From positions 1-44,321 of the forward strand of contig NZ_CAADXO010000065.1 of assembly GCF_900753045.1 (NCBI RefSeq): a stretch of 44,321 nt of DNA, in the 5' to 3' direction. Under the pieces are notes generated by a model. The model was given only the letters and a program-made list of their open reading frames with translations, was not told the origin of the DNA and made no database searches. Both the position numbers and the translations under genes were made by a program. Below, in pieces: positions 7,347 to 15,980 of this stretch. The DNA comes from an uncultured Phascolarctobacterium sp. GTDB lineage: Bacteria; Bacillota; Negativicutes; Acidaminococcales; Acidaminococcaceae. Position 1 is the first letter of the stretch. Each line of letters begins with the position of its first letter.

Positions 7347-7931
7347 TTACAGTGTACCCTTGCTGCTCATTACACCATGCACACGGCTGTCAAAGGCTAC
7401 TGCCTCAGCCAATGCTCTGGCAAAGCCCTTGAAAATTGCTTCGATGATGTGATGCGTATTCTTCCCGTAAAGCACGCGGATGTGCAGCGTAAGGCCTGCC
7501 TGCATTGCCAAGGCACGGAAGAATTCCTCCGTCATCTCGGCATCATAAATTCCAAGCTGCACCTTAGGAATATCCGCATCAAAAACAAGATACGGACGGC
7601 CGCTGAAATCCAGGCACACCTGCACCAGCGCTTCATCCATCGGCAAAAAGCAGTTTCCGTAACGGTGAATGCCTGCCTTATCACCCACAGCCTCCTTCAG
7701 TGCCTGCCCAAGGACAATACCGCAGTCCTCTACAGTATGATGGCTGTCAACATCCAGGTCGCCCACAGCATGCACCACCAGATCGCTGAAGCTGTGCTTA
7801 GCCAAAAGCGTCAGCATATGGTCAAAAAAGCCGATGCCTGTATTAATTTCGCAGCTGCCGCTGCCATCAAGACACCATTCGGCGCTGATGCCCGTTTCCA
7901 GCGTTTTTCTTTCTACATTACCGCTTCTCAT
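7347..7931 (-). CDS. hisB: Imidazoleglycerol-phosphate dehydratase HisB (monofunctional)
   Basis: A 194-residue enzyme removing water from IGP to give imidazole acetol phosphate. The metal-binding histidine motifs DSHHTVEDCGI and NTHHIIEAIFKGFARAL, plus FDHMLTLLAKH near the start, are intact. No histidinol phosphatase domain is fused to it, and no separate phosphatase gene is seen in this window. ATG 7931 has GGAGGT six bases ahead; the upstream ATG 7949 does not. The start overlaps the hisC stop by 4 bases (ATGA). Confidence 0.96.
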   Translation of the reverse strand: MRSGNVERKTLETGISAEWCLDGSGSCEINTGIGFFDHMLTLLAKHSFSDLVVHAVGDLDVDSHHTVEDCGIVLGQALKEAVGDKAGIHRYGNCFLPMDEALVQVCLDFSGRPYLVFDADIPKVQLGIYDAEMTEEFFRALAMQAGLTLHIRVLYGKNTHHIIEAIFKGFARALAEAVAFDSRVHGVMSSKGTL

Positions 7932-9124
7932 GCTTTTACCTCCGCACACAGCTCGGTGATTTTAGCAATAATCTGCTTGTTTTCTTCCGGTAAGCCGATA
8001 GTGATACGCAAGCAGCCCTGCAGCACCGGATGCGTGCTGAAATCACGTACCAGAATACTGTTGGCCAAAAGATATTTAAATATCAGCTTGCCTCCTGCCG
8101 CCTGCTCCGGCAGTCTTTCGCTAAACTTAGCCGCATAAGCCTTGGCAAGCTGCTGCATCAGCTCACCCTCCGCACGGAAGGTAACGAAATTAGTTGCCGT
8201 CGGCCATACGCGAAAACCTAAGGCTTTCAGGCAGTCCGCAAATTTATCGCGTTCCTCACGGATGGTTTTGATGCGTTCTTTATACAGCTCCTTGTTTTCG
8301 TAAACTGTTTTAGCTGCCATCAGCGTAAAGGCATTTACATGATACGGCAGCAAAGCCTTGCCCAGCTGACGCACCAACCCCAGCGCACCTACTGCGTAAC
8401 CGCAGCGCAATCCTGCCAGGCCATAGGCCTTGGAAAAGGTGCGGAAAACCATCAGATTGCTGTAGCGTCCAACTAAGCTCAAAGTAGAGCCTGCTACCAG
8501 CCACAGCTTATGCATCGGACGCAGGTCATTCGGTGCCAGCTCCTTGCCATCGGCAAATTCCATATAAGCTTCGTCCATAATAACCGGGCAGTCTACATTA
8601 GCAAGAATTTTCTCCATAGCTGCCAAGCTATTATAATTGCCTGTCGGGTTATTCGGATTGCAGACGATTAAAAGCGACGGCTGCTGCTCCTTGCAAAAGC
8701 TGATAACACTGTCAGCATCCACAAAGCCTTCGGCTGTCAGCGGATAGCGCACCTCCTCGCTGTCGGAAAGGGCAGCGTATTCGCCGTACATGGAAAAAGA
8801 AGGCCAGGGTACGGCAATCTTTTTACCGGGCCCGCCAAAAACATAGCAGGCCTTTTCCAACAGCTCGCTGGAGCCGTTGCCGATTTTTACACAGTCAATA
8901 TCTACATCCAGCTCTTTGGCAATAACCTCGCACAGGTTTTCCGACTTAATCGGCGGATAACGGTTAAACGGAAAGCGTGCGGTGCGCTGGGTAATTTTTT
9001 CCGCAATCTCCTGCGGCAGCGGGTAATTGCTTTCGTTGGCGTTAACAATAATATCCGCAGCCACACTTTCTACGGCATATTCCTCCATCGCCTCAATACT
9101 TTGGCGAACAGTAAAGCTACTCAT
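7928..9124 (-). CDS. hisC: Histidinol-phosphate aminotransferase HisC
   Basis: A 398-residue PLP enzyme of fold type I that transaminates imidazole acetol phosphate with glutamate. The PLP lysine is in FRTFSKAYGLAGLRCGY; the cofactor contacts NPNNPTGNYN and VIMDEAYMEF are present. It is some 30 residues longer than common HisC proteins, with extra residues before the PLP lysine (around LRPMHKLWLVAG) and before the final arginine region LRITIGLPEEN. Position between hisD and hisB supports a true HisC rather than another aminotransferase. Confidence 0.94.
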   Translation of the reverse strand: MSSFTVRQSIEAMEEYAVESVAADIIVNANESNYPLPQEIAEKITQRTARFPFNRYPPIKSENLCEVIAKELDVDIDCVKIGNGSSELLEKACYVFGGPGKKIAVPWPSFSMYGEYAALSDSEEVRYPLTAEGFVDADSVISFCKEQQPSLLIVCNPNNPTGNYNSLAAMEKILANVDCPVIMDEAYMEFADGKELAPNDLRPMHKLWLVAGSTLSLVGRYSNLMVFRTFSKAYGLAGLRCGYAVGALGLVRQLGKALLPYHVNAFTLMAAKTVYENKELYKERIKTIREERDKFADCLKALGFRVWPTATNFVTFRAEGELMQQLAKAYAAKFSERLPEQAAGGKLIFKYLLANSILVRDFSTHPVLQGCLRITIGLPEENKQIIAKITELCAEVKA

Positions 9125-9135
9125 TTTCTGCCTCC

Positions 9136-10479
9136 TTATTTACCCACACGTTTACGGATAGCGTTAGCATGAGCCTGCAGGCCCTCTGCCTCAGCCAAGG
9201 TAATAATATCGTCGGCAGCGGCCATAAGTGCCGAAGCAGTGTAGGCAATAATGCTCGTTTTCTTCATAAAGGTTTCTACGTTCAGTACGGAATAGAATTT
9301 CGCCGTACCGCCGGTAGGCAGAACGTGATTCGGTCCTGCATAGTAATCGCCCAGCGGTTCTGGAGAATAAGCGCCCAGGAACATTGCGCCGGCATTACGG
9401 ATATACGGCATAATTTCAAACGGTGCCTTGGTCATGATTTCCAAGTGCTCCGGTGCGGACAGGTTTGCCATTTCGATAACGGTAGGCATATCCTTGGCAA
9501 GGATAATCTTGCCTGCCTGCTGCAGCGAGGTGCCGGCAATTTCCCTACGCGGCAGCTGTGCCAGCTGCACTTCAATTTCTTCGCCCACAGCATTAGCCAC
9601 ACGCTCGCTGTCGGTAATCAGGATGGCGCAGGCCAGCGGATCATGCTCTGCCTGGCTCAGAAGGTCTGCAGCCAAATAAGTCGGATTAGCGCTGTCATCT
9701 GCTACAATTAAAATTTCGCTCGGGCCGGCCAGCATATCAATATCTACATGGCCGATAACGGCTTTTTTAGCCAAAGTTACGAAGATGTTGCCGGGGCCGG
9801 TAATTTTTTCTACCTTCGGTACGGTTGCAGTGCCAAAGGCCAGCGCAGCAATCGCCTGAGCGCCGCCCATTTTATAAATTTCGGTAACACCGATTAATTT
9901 TGCCGTTACCAGCACGTTCGGATTAACCTTGCCGTCCTTTCCGGGCGGTACAGCCATCACAATGCGGGGAACGCCTGCTACCTTTGCCGGGCAGGCATTC
10001 ATCATTACAGACGAAGGATAAGCAGCAGTGCCGCCGGGAACATAAATACCGACGGAATCAACCGGTGTAACCTTTTGTCCCAGCAAAGAACCGTAAGGGC
10101 GGTTCGTAAGCCAGGTTTTCGGCATCTGCTCCTCATGGAACTTCATAACATTGGCGATGGCACGCTCCAAAGCAGCCTTTACTTCCGGTTTGACGATAGC
10201 TTCCGCTTCAGCAAATTCTTCCTCGGTTACGCGGATATTTTCCGGTGTCAGCTCTACGCGGTCAATCAGCTTAGTATAGTAAAAAAGGCTCTCATCACCG
10301 TTTTTGCGCACATCAGCAACAATCTGGTCAACAACCTGTGCTGCCGTCATGTGTCTGCCGAACATAGCGTCCGTGCCTGCCTGAATACGCGGAGATAATT
10401 CCACCTCGTCAAAAGCCTTCTTTTTCATTAAAGCAACAATCTCTGCTGCACTCATCTTTCTTGCGTCTGTAACCTGCAT
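9136..10479 (-). CDS. hisD: Histidinol dehydrogenase HisD
   Basis: A 447-residue zinc enzyme that oxidises histidinol to histidine in two NAD-dependent steps. Zinc ligands are recognisable in LLSQAEHDP and GDYYAGPNHVLPTGG; the base Glu-His pair is in SAPEHLEIM. The KITGPGNIFVTLAK stretch is diagnostic. ATG 10479 is preferred to 10497: AGGAGG lies ahead and this start sits one base after the hisG stop, whereas the longer form would overlap hisG. Confidence 0.96.
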   Translation of the reverse strand: MQVTDARKMSAAEIVALMKKKAFDEVELSPRIQAGTDAMFGRHMTAAQVVDQIVADVRKNGDESLFYYTKLIDRVELTPENIRVTEEEFAEAEAIVKPEVKAALERAIANVMKFHEEQMPKTWLTNRPYGSLLGQKVTPVDSVGIYVPGGTAAYPSSVMMNACPAKVAGVPRIVMAVPPGKDGKVNPNVLVTAKLIGVTEIYKMGGAQAIAALAFGTATVPKVEKITGPGNIFVTLAKKAVIGHVDIDMLAGPSEILIVADDSANPTYLAADLLSQAEHDPLACAILITDSERVANAVGEEIEVQLAQLPRREIAGTSLQQAGKIILAKDMPTVIEMANLSAPEHLEIMTKAPFEIMPYIRNAGAMFLGAYSPEPLGDYYAGPNHVLPTGGTAKFYSVLNVETFMKKTSIIAYTASALMAAADDIITLAEAEGLQAHANAIRKRVGK

Positions 10480-10480
10480 T

Positions 10481-11131
10481 TTATTTATCCTCCTCATTTA
10501 AAACAATACGTAAATCCTCAACCAGCTTGTGCAAGCGCGCAAATTTCAGCTTAAAGCTGGCGCGGTTAGCAATCAGTCTGGCAGTAGCGGTAAAAATAGA
10601 ATCAACCTCCGCCAGTTTATTTTCTTTCAGTGTACGCCCTGTTTCTACTATATCTACAATCATTTCGCTCAATCCTACGATAGGTCCCAACTCAATCGAG
10701 CCGTTGAGCTTCACAATTTCTGTCTGAATGCCCAGCTTATTGAAATAAGCCTTGGCGCAGTTCGGATACTTCGTTGCTACCCTCAGGTGAGCGTAATCCG
10801 TCAGCTTGGCGCGTCGCTTAGCCTCCGGCACTGCCATCATCAGGCGGCAACGGCCAAAGCCTAAATCCAAAAGCTCCACTACGTCCTTATCCTGCTCCAG
10901 CAGCACATCCTTGCCGATGATACCGATATCTGCCGCACCGTATTCAACATACGTCGGCACATCAACTGTCTTGGCAATAATGAAGCGTACCTTGGTTTCC
11001 TCGTTGCTGATAACCAGCTTGCGCGAATCCTCGGTAACGTTTTCGGCGCTGTAGCCTACCTTCGCCAGCAGGCGTACAGACTTATCGAACAGCTTGCCCT
11101 TCGGCAATGCTATAGTAATGTATTCGTCCAT
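10481..11131 (-). CDS. hisG: ATP phosphoribosyltransferase catalytic subunit, short form (HisG-S)
   Basis: A 216-residue enzyme for the first committed step, joining ATP and PRPP. It has the N-terminal LPKGKLFDKSVRLL, the central ATKYPNCAKAYFNKLG and the PRPP-binding loop VDIVETGRTLKENKL. It lacks the C-terminal ACT-like regulatory domain of long HisG, so it depends on HisZ, which is encoded just upstream. Feedback inhibition by histidine would act through that HisG-HisZ complex. Confidence 0.95.
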   Translation of the reverse strand: MDEYITIALPKGKLFDKSVRLLAKVGYSAENVTEDSRKLVISNEETKVRFIIAKTVDVPTYVEYGAADIGIIGKDVLLEQDKDVVELLDLGFGRCRLMMAVPEAKRRAKLTDYAHLRVATKYPNCAKAYFNKLGIQTEIVKLNGSIELGPIVGLSEMIVDIVETGRTLKENKLAEVDSIFTATARLIANRASFKLKFARLHKLVEDLRIVLNEEDK

Positions 11132-11159
11132 AAAAATACCCCTCTATATTTCCCAGCTA

Positions 11160-11196
11160 TAAGCTTAATGCGTCTAATATTTTTCCGTTAAGCTTA
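11160..11196 (-). other. Inverted repeat between hisZ and hisG
   Basis: TAAGCTTAA (11160-11168) and TTAAGCTTA (11188-11196) form a perfect 9-bp inverted repeat that reaches into the hisZ stop codon. No T tract follows on the minus strand, so it is not a standard terminator. It may be an mRNA-stabilising or processing hairpin between the two genes. Confidence 0.5.
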
Positions 11197-12363
11197 TTCT
11201 ACATATACTAACGATTTACAGCCATATTCCTTTACTGCGAGCGCTGCTCCCTGCAGGTCCGCAGCCTCGGTCAGCAGCTTCACACTGCGACCTTCGCGGC
11301 GCAATGCTGTCGCTTTGGCAATCGCCTCCGGCAGCTTGCCTTCGCTCCAGGCTACCAGCACGTCCCAGGTGCGGTTATTGGTAGCAACGCCGTTGCGTTC
11401 CAAAGCCAGCAGTACGCGGTCCACGCCAACGGCAAAGCCTGTTGCCGGGCACTCCAGGCCGAAGCGTTGCATCATTTTGTCGTAGCGGCCGCCGCCTGCC
11501 ACCGGATAACCCATTTCCGGCAGATACACTTCAAAAAGCATACCCGTGTAATAATCCAAAGAACGATATAAGCCAAGGTCAAAGCTCAAATAGCCTGCGA
11601 CGCCGTAGGCCTCCACCAGCTTGTAGATTTTGCGTAAATCATTCAGCGCGCTTTGGCACTTAGCGTTAGTTACTATTGCAGCAACCTTGTCCAAAAGCTC
11701 TATGCCGCCCTGCAGGAAGAGGAAATCGGCAAAAAGCTGCTTGATTTCCAGACGGATATTTTCCATCGCATCTGCCATCTGCTGCATGCCCACAGCATCA
11801 TGACGTCGCAGGCAATCCTTCAGCTGCTGCAGCTGAGCAGCATCAAAGCCCGCTTCCTCCGCCAGGCCGTTGATAAAATCAACGTGACCCAGACTGATAG
11901 CGAACTTCTGTAAGCCTGCAGCCTGCAATGCTTCGGCTGCCAGCACGATAACCTCGGCATCGGCAGCGGCACCGCTGGCACCCAGCATTTCTACACCGGC
12001 TTGCTCGAATTCGCATTGACGACCCGCCTGAATTTCTTCATAACGGTAAAGATTTGCCAGATAGCAAAGACGTTTAATCTTTTCGCCGCCCTGCAGACGT
12101 GTCGCTGTCAGACGGGCAATCGGTGCCGTCATATCATTGCGCAGCGCCAGCAGATTATTGCTGCGGTCAAAAAAACGGAAGTCACCTTTGGTACCGGCAA
12201 CGCCAAAGGTATCAACATATTCGAAATCGGGTGTTTTTACCTCATCATAGCCCCATTTGTCAAAAACGTTGATAATCGCATTTTCAATTCCGCGGCGTGT
12301 TTTCATCTCTCCCGGCAGAATATCCTTGGTTCCGTAGGGAACCTGATACACCTTATTAGTCAT
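11194..12363 (-). CDS. hisZ: ATP phosphoribosyltransferase regulatory subunit HisZ
   Basis: A 389-residue class II histidyl-tRNA synthetase paralogue that binds short HisG and makes it active and histidine-sensitive. The class II core is visible: PYGTKDILPGE near the start, FRNDMTAPIARL-like motif (ALRNDMTAPIARL), RYEEIQAGRQCEFEQAG and GYPVAGGGRYDKMMQRFG. The anticodon-binding domain of a true HisRS is missing or strongly reduced. It overlaps the preceding yerC-like gene by 8 bases, so the regulator and the first pathway genes are cotranscribed. Confidence 0.93.
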   Translation of the reverse strand: MTNKVYQVPYGTKDILPGEMKTRRGIENAIINVFDKWGYDEVKTPDFEYVDTFGVAGTKGDFRFFDRSNNLLALRNDMTAPIARLTATRLQGGEKIKRLCYLANLYRYEEIQAGRQCEFEQAGVEMLGASGAAADAEVIVLAAEALQAAGLQKFAISLGHVDFINGLAEEAGFDAAQLQQLKDCLRRHDAVGMQQMADAMENIRLEIKQLFADFLFLQGGIELLDKVAAIVTNAKCQSALNDLRKIYKLVEAYGVAGYLSFDLGLYRSLDYYTGMLFEVYLPEMGYPVAGGGRYDKMMQRFGLECPATGFAVGVDRVLLALERNGVATNNRTWDVLVAWSEGKLPEAIAKATALRREGRSVKLLTEAADLQGAALAVKEYGCKSLVYVE

Positions 12364-12661
12364 CTTTTTTCTTCCCCTCTTTTATAACTTGCATAACAGA
12401 ATTATAACCGTCAGCGCCGTAAACAAGACAACGCTTAACGCGTGAAATCGTCGCGGTGCTGGCACCGGTTTTCTCTACGATAGTTTCGTAAATACAACCT
12501 TCATCCAGCATGCGCGCTACCTCCAGCCGCTGTGCCATGGCCTTAAGCTCGCTGATAGTACAGATATCTTCAAAAAATTTATAGCATTGCTCCTCATCCT
12601 TTAGGCTGAGAATCGCTTTAAATAATTGGTCTGTTAAATGATCATGAATATTTGCTGCCAT
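12356..12661 (-). CDS. TrpR-like protein YerC/YecD (HisR-type repressor)
   Basis: A 101-residue helical DNA-binding protein of the YerC/YecD TrpR-related family. The helix-turn-helix reads LDEGCIYETIVEKTGASTATISRVKRCL, with the family's TSTATISR-like recognition helix; the N-terminal half (FFEDICTISELKAMAQRLEVA) gives the dimerisation helices. It is the first gene of the his operon, overlaps hisZ, and has a GGAGG site 10 bases ahead. Proteins of this family have been assigned as histidine-responsive repressors (HisR) in Firmicutes by comparative genomics; the position here fits that role well, though the ligand is not proven by sequence. Confidence 0.88.
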   Translation of the reverse strand: MAANIHDHLTDQLFKAILSLKDEEQCYKFFEDICTISELKAMAQRLEVARMLDEGCIYETIVEKTGASTATISRVKRCLVYGADGYNSVMQVIKEGKKKDD

Positions 12662-12702
12662 TTTTTAGTTTCCTCCTGTGCGTTACGTTCATATAACGAT
12701 AG

Positions 12703-12758
12703 TACTTTAACTCACTAACTCGTAAAAATACTTTAATACTTTATCTCGTGAAAGTCAA
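12703..12758 (-). promoter_or_regulatory. his operon promoter with two 21-base direct repeats
   Basis: On the minus strand, TTGACT (12758-12753) and TAAAGT (12735-12730) are 17 bases apart. Two copies of a 21-base element, of form ACGAG-N8-TTAAAGTA, lie at 12749-12729 and 12723-12703 with a 26-base period and 16 of 21 identical positions. The first covers the -10 box and the second the start point. Their place makes them candidate operator sites for the TrpR-like regulator encoded directly downstream. Confidence 0.6.
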
Positions 12759-12918
12759 GAAAAATTTACAAAAAATCTTTTTTTCGCAGGTTTTGTAAAA
12801 AATTTCGCATTCCGCTTTACAATTACCTAGTATTTTGATATAATTTGAGCAATTCCTGAATTTCATTGGACGCAGCTTTACAGCTTTACAGTTTTTCCGT
12901 AAATTTTATGCAAAACTG

Positions 12919-12947
12919 TTGACAACAACTTAAAATAGATGTATGAT
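12919..12947 (+). promoter_or_regulatory. Promoter of the metNIQ operon
   Basis: TTGACA (12919-12924) and TATGAT (12942-12947) with a 17-base spacer, one of the best promoters in the window. It fires about 20 bases ahead of the SAM riboswitch and is divergent from the his promoter. Confidence 0.85.
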
Positions 12948-12972
12948 TATCTCATTCAAACTTCACAGAGAT

Positions 12973-13117
12973 TTCATCAAGAGTAGCCGAGGGACTGGCC
13001 CGATGAAGCTACGGCAACCACACATCAGTGAACGGTGCCAATTCCAACGGATAATTCCGGCAGATGAAGATTACAGATGCAACGTATCCTTCGCCGTGCC
13101 GGTGAAGGATTTTTTTT
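12973..13117 (+). promoter_or_regulatory. SAM-I (S-box) riboswitch with terminator
   Basis: The aptamer runs from P1 strand TTCATC (12973-12978) to GATGAA (13063-13068). The S-box landmarks are all present in order: AAGAG, GAGGGACTGGCCCGATGAAG, GGCAACC, GGTGCCAATTCC and CAGATGA. A terminator follows: ATCCTTCGCC (13086-13095) pairs with GGTGAAGGAT (13101-13110) and a run of T. With SAM bound, the aptamer forms and the terminator should stop transcription; without SAM, metNIQ is expressed. This is established S-box logic, and the sequence match is very good. Confidence 0.96.
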
Positions 13118-13260
13118 ACGCAGCCGTCAGTTATCCGACGGCAGACGTACACCGGAGAATGCGACTCTCAAGCAGCATCCTCCTTCTATTGGAAAATAAT
13201 CTCTCACACTCAAATAAGGGACCGCTGAAACTTGCGGTCACATTAGAAAGGAACACAAGA
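13118..13260 (+). other. metN leader downstream of the riboswitch
   Basis: This stretch has no gene. It holds a hairpin CCGTC/GACGG around 13124-13141 and a second one, GACCGC (13230-13235) with GCGGTC (13244-13249), that ends shortly before the metN ribosome site AGAAAGGAAC. The second hairpin could modulate translation, but this is only a possibility. Confidence 0.4.
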
Positions 13261-14298
13261 ATGATAGAACTAGTTAATGTAGAAAAAACCTACTACAGCA
13301 AAGCCGGCGACATCCATGCTCTGCACAAAACAAGCCTGAGCATCAAGGCCGGCGAAATTTTCGGTATCATCGGTCTTTCCGGTGCCGGCAAATCCACCTT
13401 GGTACGCTGCATCAACATGCTGGAAAAACCGACCGCAGGCCAGGTATTCGTTGACGGCCAGGAGCTGACCGCCATGAGCGAAGCACAGCTGCGTAAAGCA
13501 CGTCAGAGCATCGGCATGATCTTCCAGCACTTCAACCTGCTGGCAAGCCGTACTGTTTATGATAACATTGCTTTTCCGCTGGAAATCCAAGGTCTGAGCA
13601 AGAGCGAAATCGACAAGCGCGTACGTCCTCTGCTGGAGCTGGTACAGTTGGAAAGCCGTGCCAACTACTATCCCAGCCAGTTATCCGGCGGCCAGAAACA
13701 GCGTGTAGGCATTGCCCGCGCCCTGGCAAGCAATCCTAAGGTACTGCTGTGCGACGAAGCAACCAGCGCCCTCGACCCGCAAACCACCAAATCTATTCTG
13801 CATCTGCTGCAGGACATCAACAAAAAGATGAACCTGACCATCGTGCTGATTACGCACCAGATGGAAGTTGTAAAAACCATCTGTGACCGCGTTGCTGTTA
13901 TCGAAAGCGGCGACATCATTGAAGAAGGCCCGATGATTGATGTTTTCACCAATCCGCAGCACCCCACTACCAAAGAATTTACTAAGAGCGTTATCAACGC
14001 CGAGCTGCCTGATATCGTTAAACAGATGAAATTAAGCGACACCTATACCGAAGGCAGCAAGCTGCTTGTACGTATCTCCTTCATCGGTGACAGTGCCAGC
14101 GAGCCTATTATTTCCGGCATGGTTAAGCATTTTGATGTTGACGTAAGCATTATTTCCGGTAATACCGACCAGCTGAAGGATGTTCTTTTCGGCACCCTGC
14201 TGATCGAGATTTCCGGTAACCGCGAGCGCATTAAAAATGCATTGGAATATCTGCATCAGCAGCATCTGAAAACGGAGGTAATTGGCTATGAGTCCTGA
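13261..14298 (+). CDS. metN: Methionine ABC importer ATPase MetN
   Basis: A 345-residue cytoplasmic ATPase. It has Walker A GLSGAGKST, signature LSGGQKQRVGIARAL, Walker B VLLCDEATSALDP and H-loop THQME. After residue 260 comes the C-terminal NIL (ACT-like) domain, which in MetN binds methionine and inhibits transport. The frame is open far upstream through the riboswitch, but the true start is ATG 13261: AAAGGAAC precedes it and homology begins there (MIELVNVEKTYY). It overlaps metI and is controlled by the SAM riboswitch. Confidence 0.96.
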   Translation: MIELVNVEKTYYSKAGDIHALHKTSLSIKAGEIFGIIGLSGAGKSTLVRCINMLEKPTAGQVFVDGQELTAMSEAQLRKARQSIGMIFQHFNLLASRTVYDNIAFPLEIQGLSKSEIDKRVRPLLELVQLESRANYYPSQLSGGQKQRVGIARALASNPKVLLCDEATSALDPQTTKSILHLLQDINKKMNLTIVLITHQMEVVKTICDRVAVIESGDIIEEGPMIDVFTNPQHPTTKEFTKSVINAELPDIVKQMKLSDTYTEGSKLLVRISFIGDSASEPIISGMVKHFDVDVSIISGNTDQLKDVLFGTLLIEISGNRERIKNALEYLHQQHLKTEVIGYES

Positions 14299-14947
14299 TA
14301 TGATTGACCTTTTAATAAAATCCTTTTGGGAAACCTGCTACATGGTTTTCGTTTCTACCGCACTTTCCACTTTAATCGGCATTCCGCTTGGCGTAATCCT
14401 TACCGTAACCCGCAAGGACCACATCCTGCCGAACCAGCCGCTTAACACTATTCTGGGCGCGATTGTCAACGCAACGCGTTCCACTCCTTTCATTATATTA
14501 ATGGTAGCAATTATTCCGCTGACACGTATGATTGTCGGCTCTTCCATCGGTACTACCGCAGCAATCGTGCCGCTGACTATTTCCGCAGCACCGTTCATTG
14601 CACGTATCATCGAATCTTCTCTGCTGGAAATCAACCCCGGCATCATCGAAGCAGCACAGGCTATGGGTGCAAGCCCGGTGCAGATTATCACTAAGGTACT
14701 GCTTCCCGAAGCAATGCATTCTATCGTACTGGGTGTAACGCTTGCCATCATCAGCTTAATCGGCTACTCCGCAATGGCCGGCACCTTGGGCGGCGGCGGT
14801 CTTGGTGACCTGGCAATCCGCTACGGCTACCAGCGTTTCCAGATGGATGTTATGATTGCCACCGTTGTCGTGCTCATCGTCATGGTACAGGCAATGCAGT
14901 CCTTAGGCGACTACGCATCCAAAAAGCTTAACAAAAACAAACTGTAA
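14288..14947 (+). CDS. metI: Methionine ABC importer permease MetI
   Basis: A 219-residue inner-membrane permease with about five transmembrane segments. The binding-protein-dependent permease EAA loop is clear: IEAAQAMGASPVQIITKVLLPEA. ATG 14288 has GGAGGT eight bases ahead; a TTG six bases earlier is too close to that site. It overlaps the last 11 bases of metN. Together with MetN and MetQ it imports D- or L-methionine. Confidence 0.95.
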   Translation: MSPDMIDLLIKSFWETCYMVFVSTALSTLIGIPLGVILTVTRKDHILPNQPLNTILGAIVNATRSTPFIILMVAIIPLTRMIVGSSIGTTAAIVPLTISAAPFIARIIESSLLEINPGIIEAAQAMGASPVQIITKVLLPEAMHSIVLGVTLAIISLIGYSAMAGTLGGGGLGDLAIRYGYQRFQMDVMIATVVVLIVMVQAMQSLGDYASKKLNKNKL

Positions 14948-14973
14948 TCTACAGGCCAAATGAGGGTTTACAA

Positions 14974-15031
14974 CGATGAAGCAAGTTTCATCGACGTAAT
15001 AAAGAAAAAAGCCGCTGCTGCCTGGCAGCAG
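14974..15031 (+). other. Hairpins between metI and metQ
   Basis: CGATGAA (14974-14980) with TTCATCG (14987-14993), then CTGCTGC with GCAGCAG around 15014-15031. There is no T tract. They may protect or process the mRNA so that the metQ part accumulates more than metNI, a common need for binding proteins. Confidence 0.4.
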
Positions 15032-15060
15032 ACCACCATTATTTTAGGGAGGAACAACTT

Positions 15061-15891
15061 ATGAAGAAGATTACCAAACTTTTACTCACCGCTGCGCTCT
15101 GCGCACTGACCATCATCGCCGCAGGCTGCGGTGGTGACAACAAGGCAGCCGACAAAAAGGCTGACCCGAACGCACCTGTTAAAATCGGCGTAACCGCAGG
15201 TCCGCACGCTGAAATCATGGACAACGTTAAAAAGCTGGCTGAAAAACAAGGTCTGAAAATTGAGGTTGTCGAATTCTCCGACTATGTAACCCCGAACGTA
15301 TCCCTGGCACAGGGCGAGCTGTTTGCCAATTCCATGCAGCATGCTCCGTATCTGGCAGCAACTCTGAAAAAAGAGCCTAAATTCGAACTGGTTGAAGCTT
15401 TCAAAACCGTAAACTTCCCGATGGCTATCTACTCCACCAAATATAAAAAGGTTGAGGATATCCCGGCAGGCGCAACCATCGGCATTCCTAACGATCCGTC
15501 CAACGGTGCTCGCGCACTTCTGGTTCTGGCTGACAAAGGCTTCATCGAAGTTAAGGATAAAAACGATGTTTCCACCTCTGTAGCAAGCATCACCAAAAAT
15601 CCGAAAAACTACAAGATTCAAGAGTTGGACGCTGCTTCTATTCCTAAAGCAATGGGCGACCTTGATATTGCCGTAATCAATGCCAACTATGCACTGGTTG
15701 CTAAACTGAACCCTTCTAAGGACAGCCTGTTGGTTGAACGCGCTGATAACCCGTTTGTTAACATCTTCGTAACCACCAAGGCTAACGAAAAGGATCCGCG
15801 CATTGAACAGCTGAAGAAGATTTACACCTCCGCTGAAAACAAAAAATTCATCGAGGACCACTTCAAAGGCTCTATTACTCCGGCATTCTGA
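15061..15891 (+). CDS. metQ: Methionine-binding lipoprotein MetQ (NlpA family)
   Basis: A 276-residue lipoprotein. The signal peptide MKKITKLLLTAALCALTIIAAGC ends in the lipobox IAAGC, so it is anchored in the membrane facing the periplasm. Mature protein features of the NlpA family follow: KIGVTAGPHAEIMDNVK, FSDYVTPNVSLAQGELFAN with the QHAPYL motif, and YALVAKLNPSKDSL. GGGAGGAAC lies ahead of the ATG. It delivers methionine to MetNI; it ends the operon with a terminator. Confidence 0.95.
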   Translation: MKKITKLLLTAALCALTIIAAGCGGDNKAADKKADPNAPVKIGVTAGPHAEIMDNVKKLAEKQGLKIEVVEFSDYVTPNVSLAQGELFANSMQHAPYLAATLKKEPKFELVEAFKTVNFPMAIYSTKYKKVEDIPAGATIGIPNDPSNGARALLVLADKGFIEVKDKNDVSTSVASITKNPKNYKIQELDAASIPKAMGDLDIAVINANYALVAKLNPSKDSLLVERADNPFVNIFVTTKANEKDPRIEQLKKIYTSAENKKFIEDHFKGSITPAF

Positions 15892-15911
15892 TTTACCGAA
15901 GCATAGTACAA

Positions 15912-15945
15912 AAGCTCCCGCAGACTTCTGTGGGAGCTTATTTCT
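15912..15945 (+). terminator. Terminator of metNIQ
   Basis: AAGCTCCCGCA (15912-15922) pairs with TGTGGGAGCTT (15929-15939), one G-U pair, followed by ATTTCTT. Confidence 0.8.
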
Positions 15946-15980
15946 TAGCTTACCTCAATTTCTAAAAAAAATTGCATTTA

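Noticed and set aside
12943..13260. N-terminal extension of MetN reading through the riboswitch
   Set aside because: The frame is open, but the DNA is the SAM-I aptamer and terminator. ATG 13261 has a ribosome site and matches the family start.
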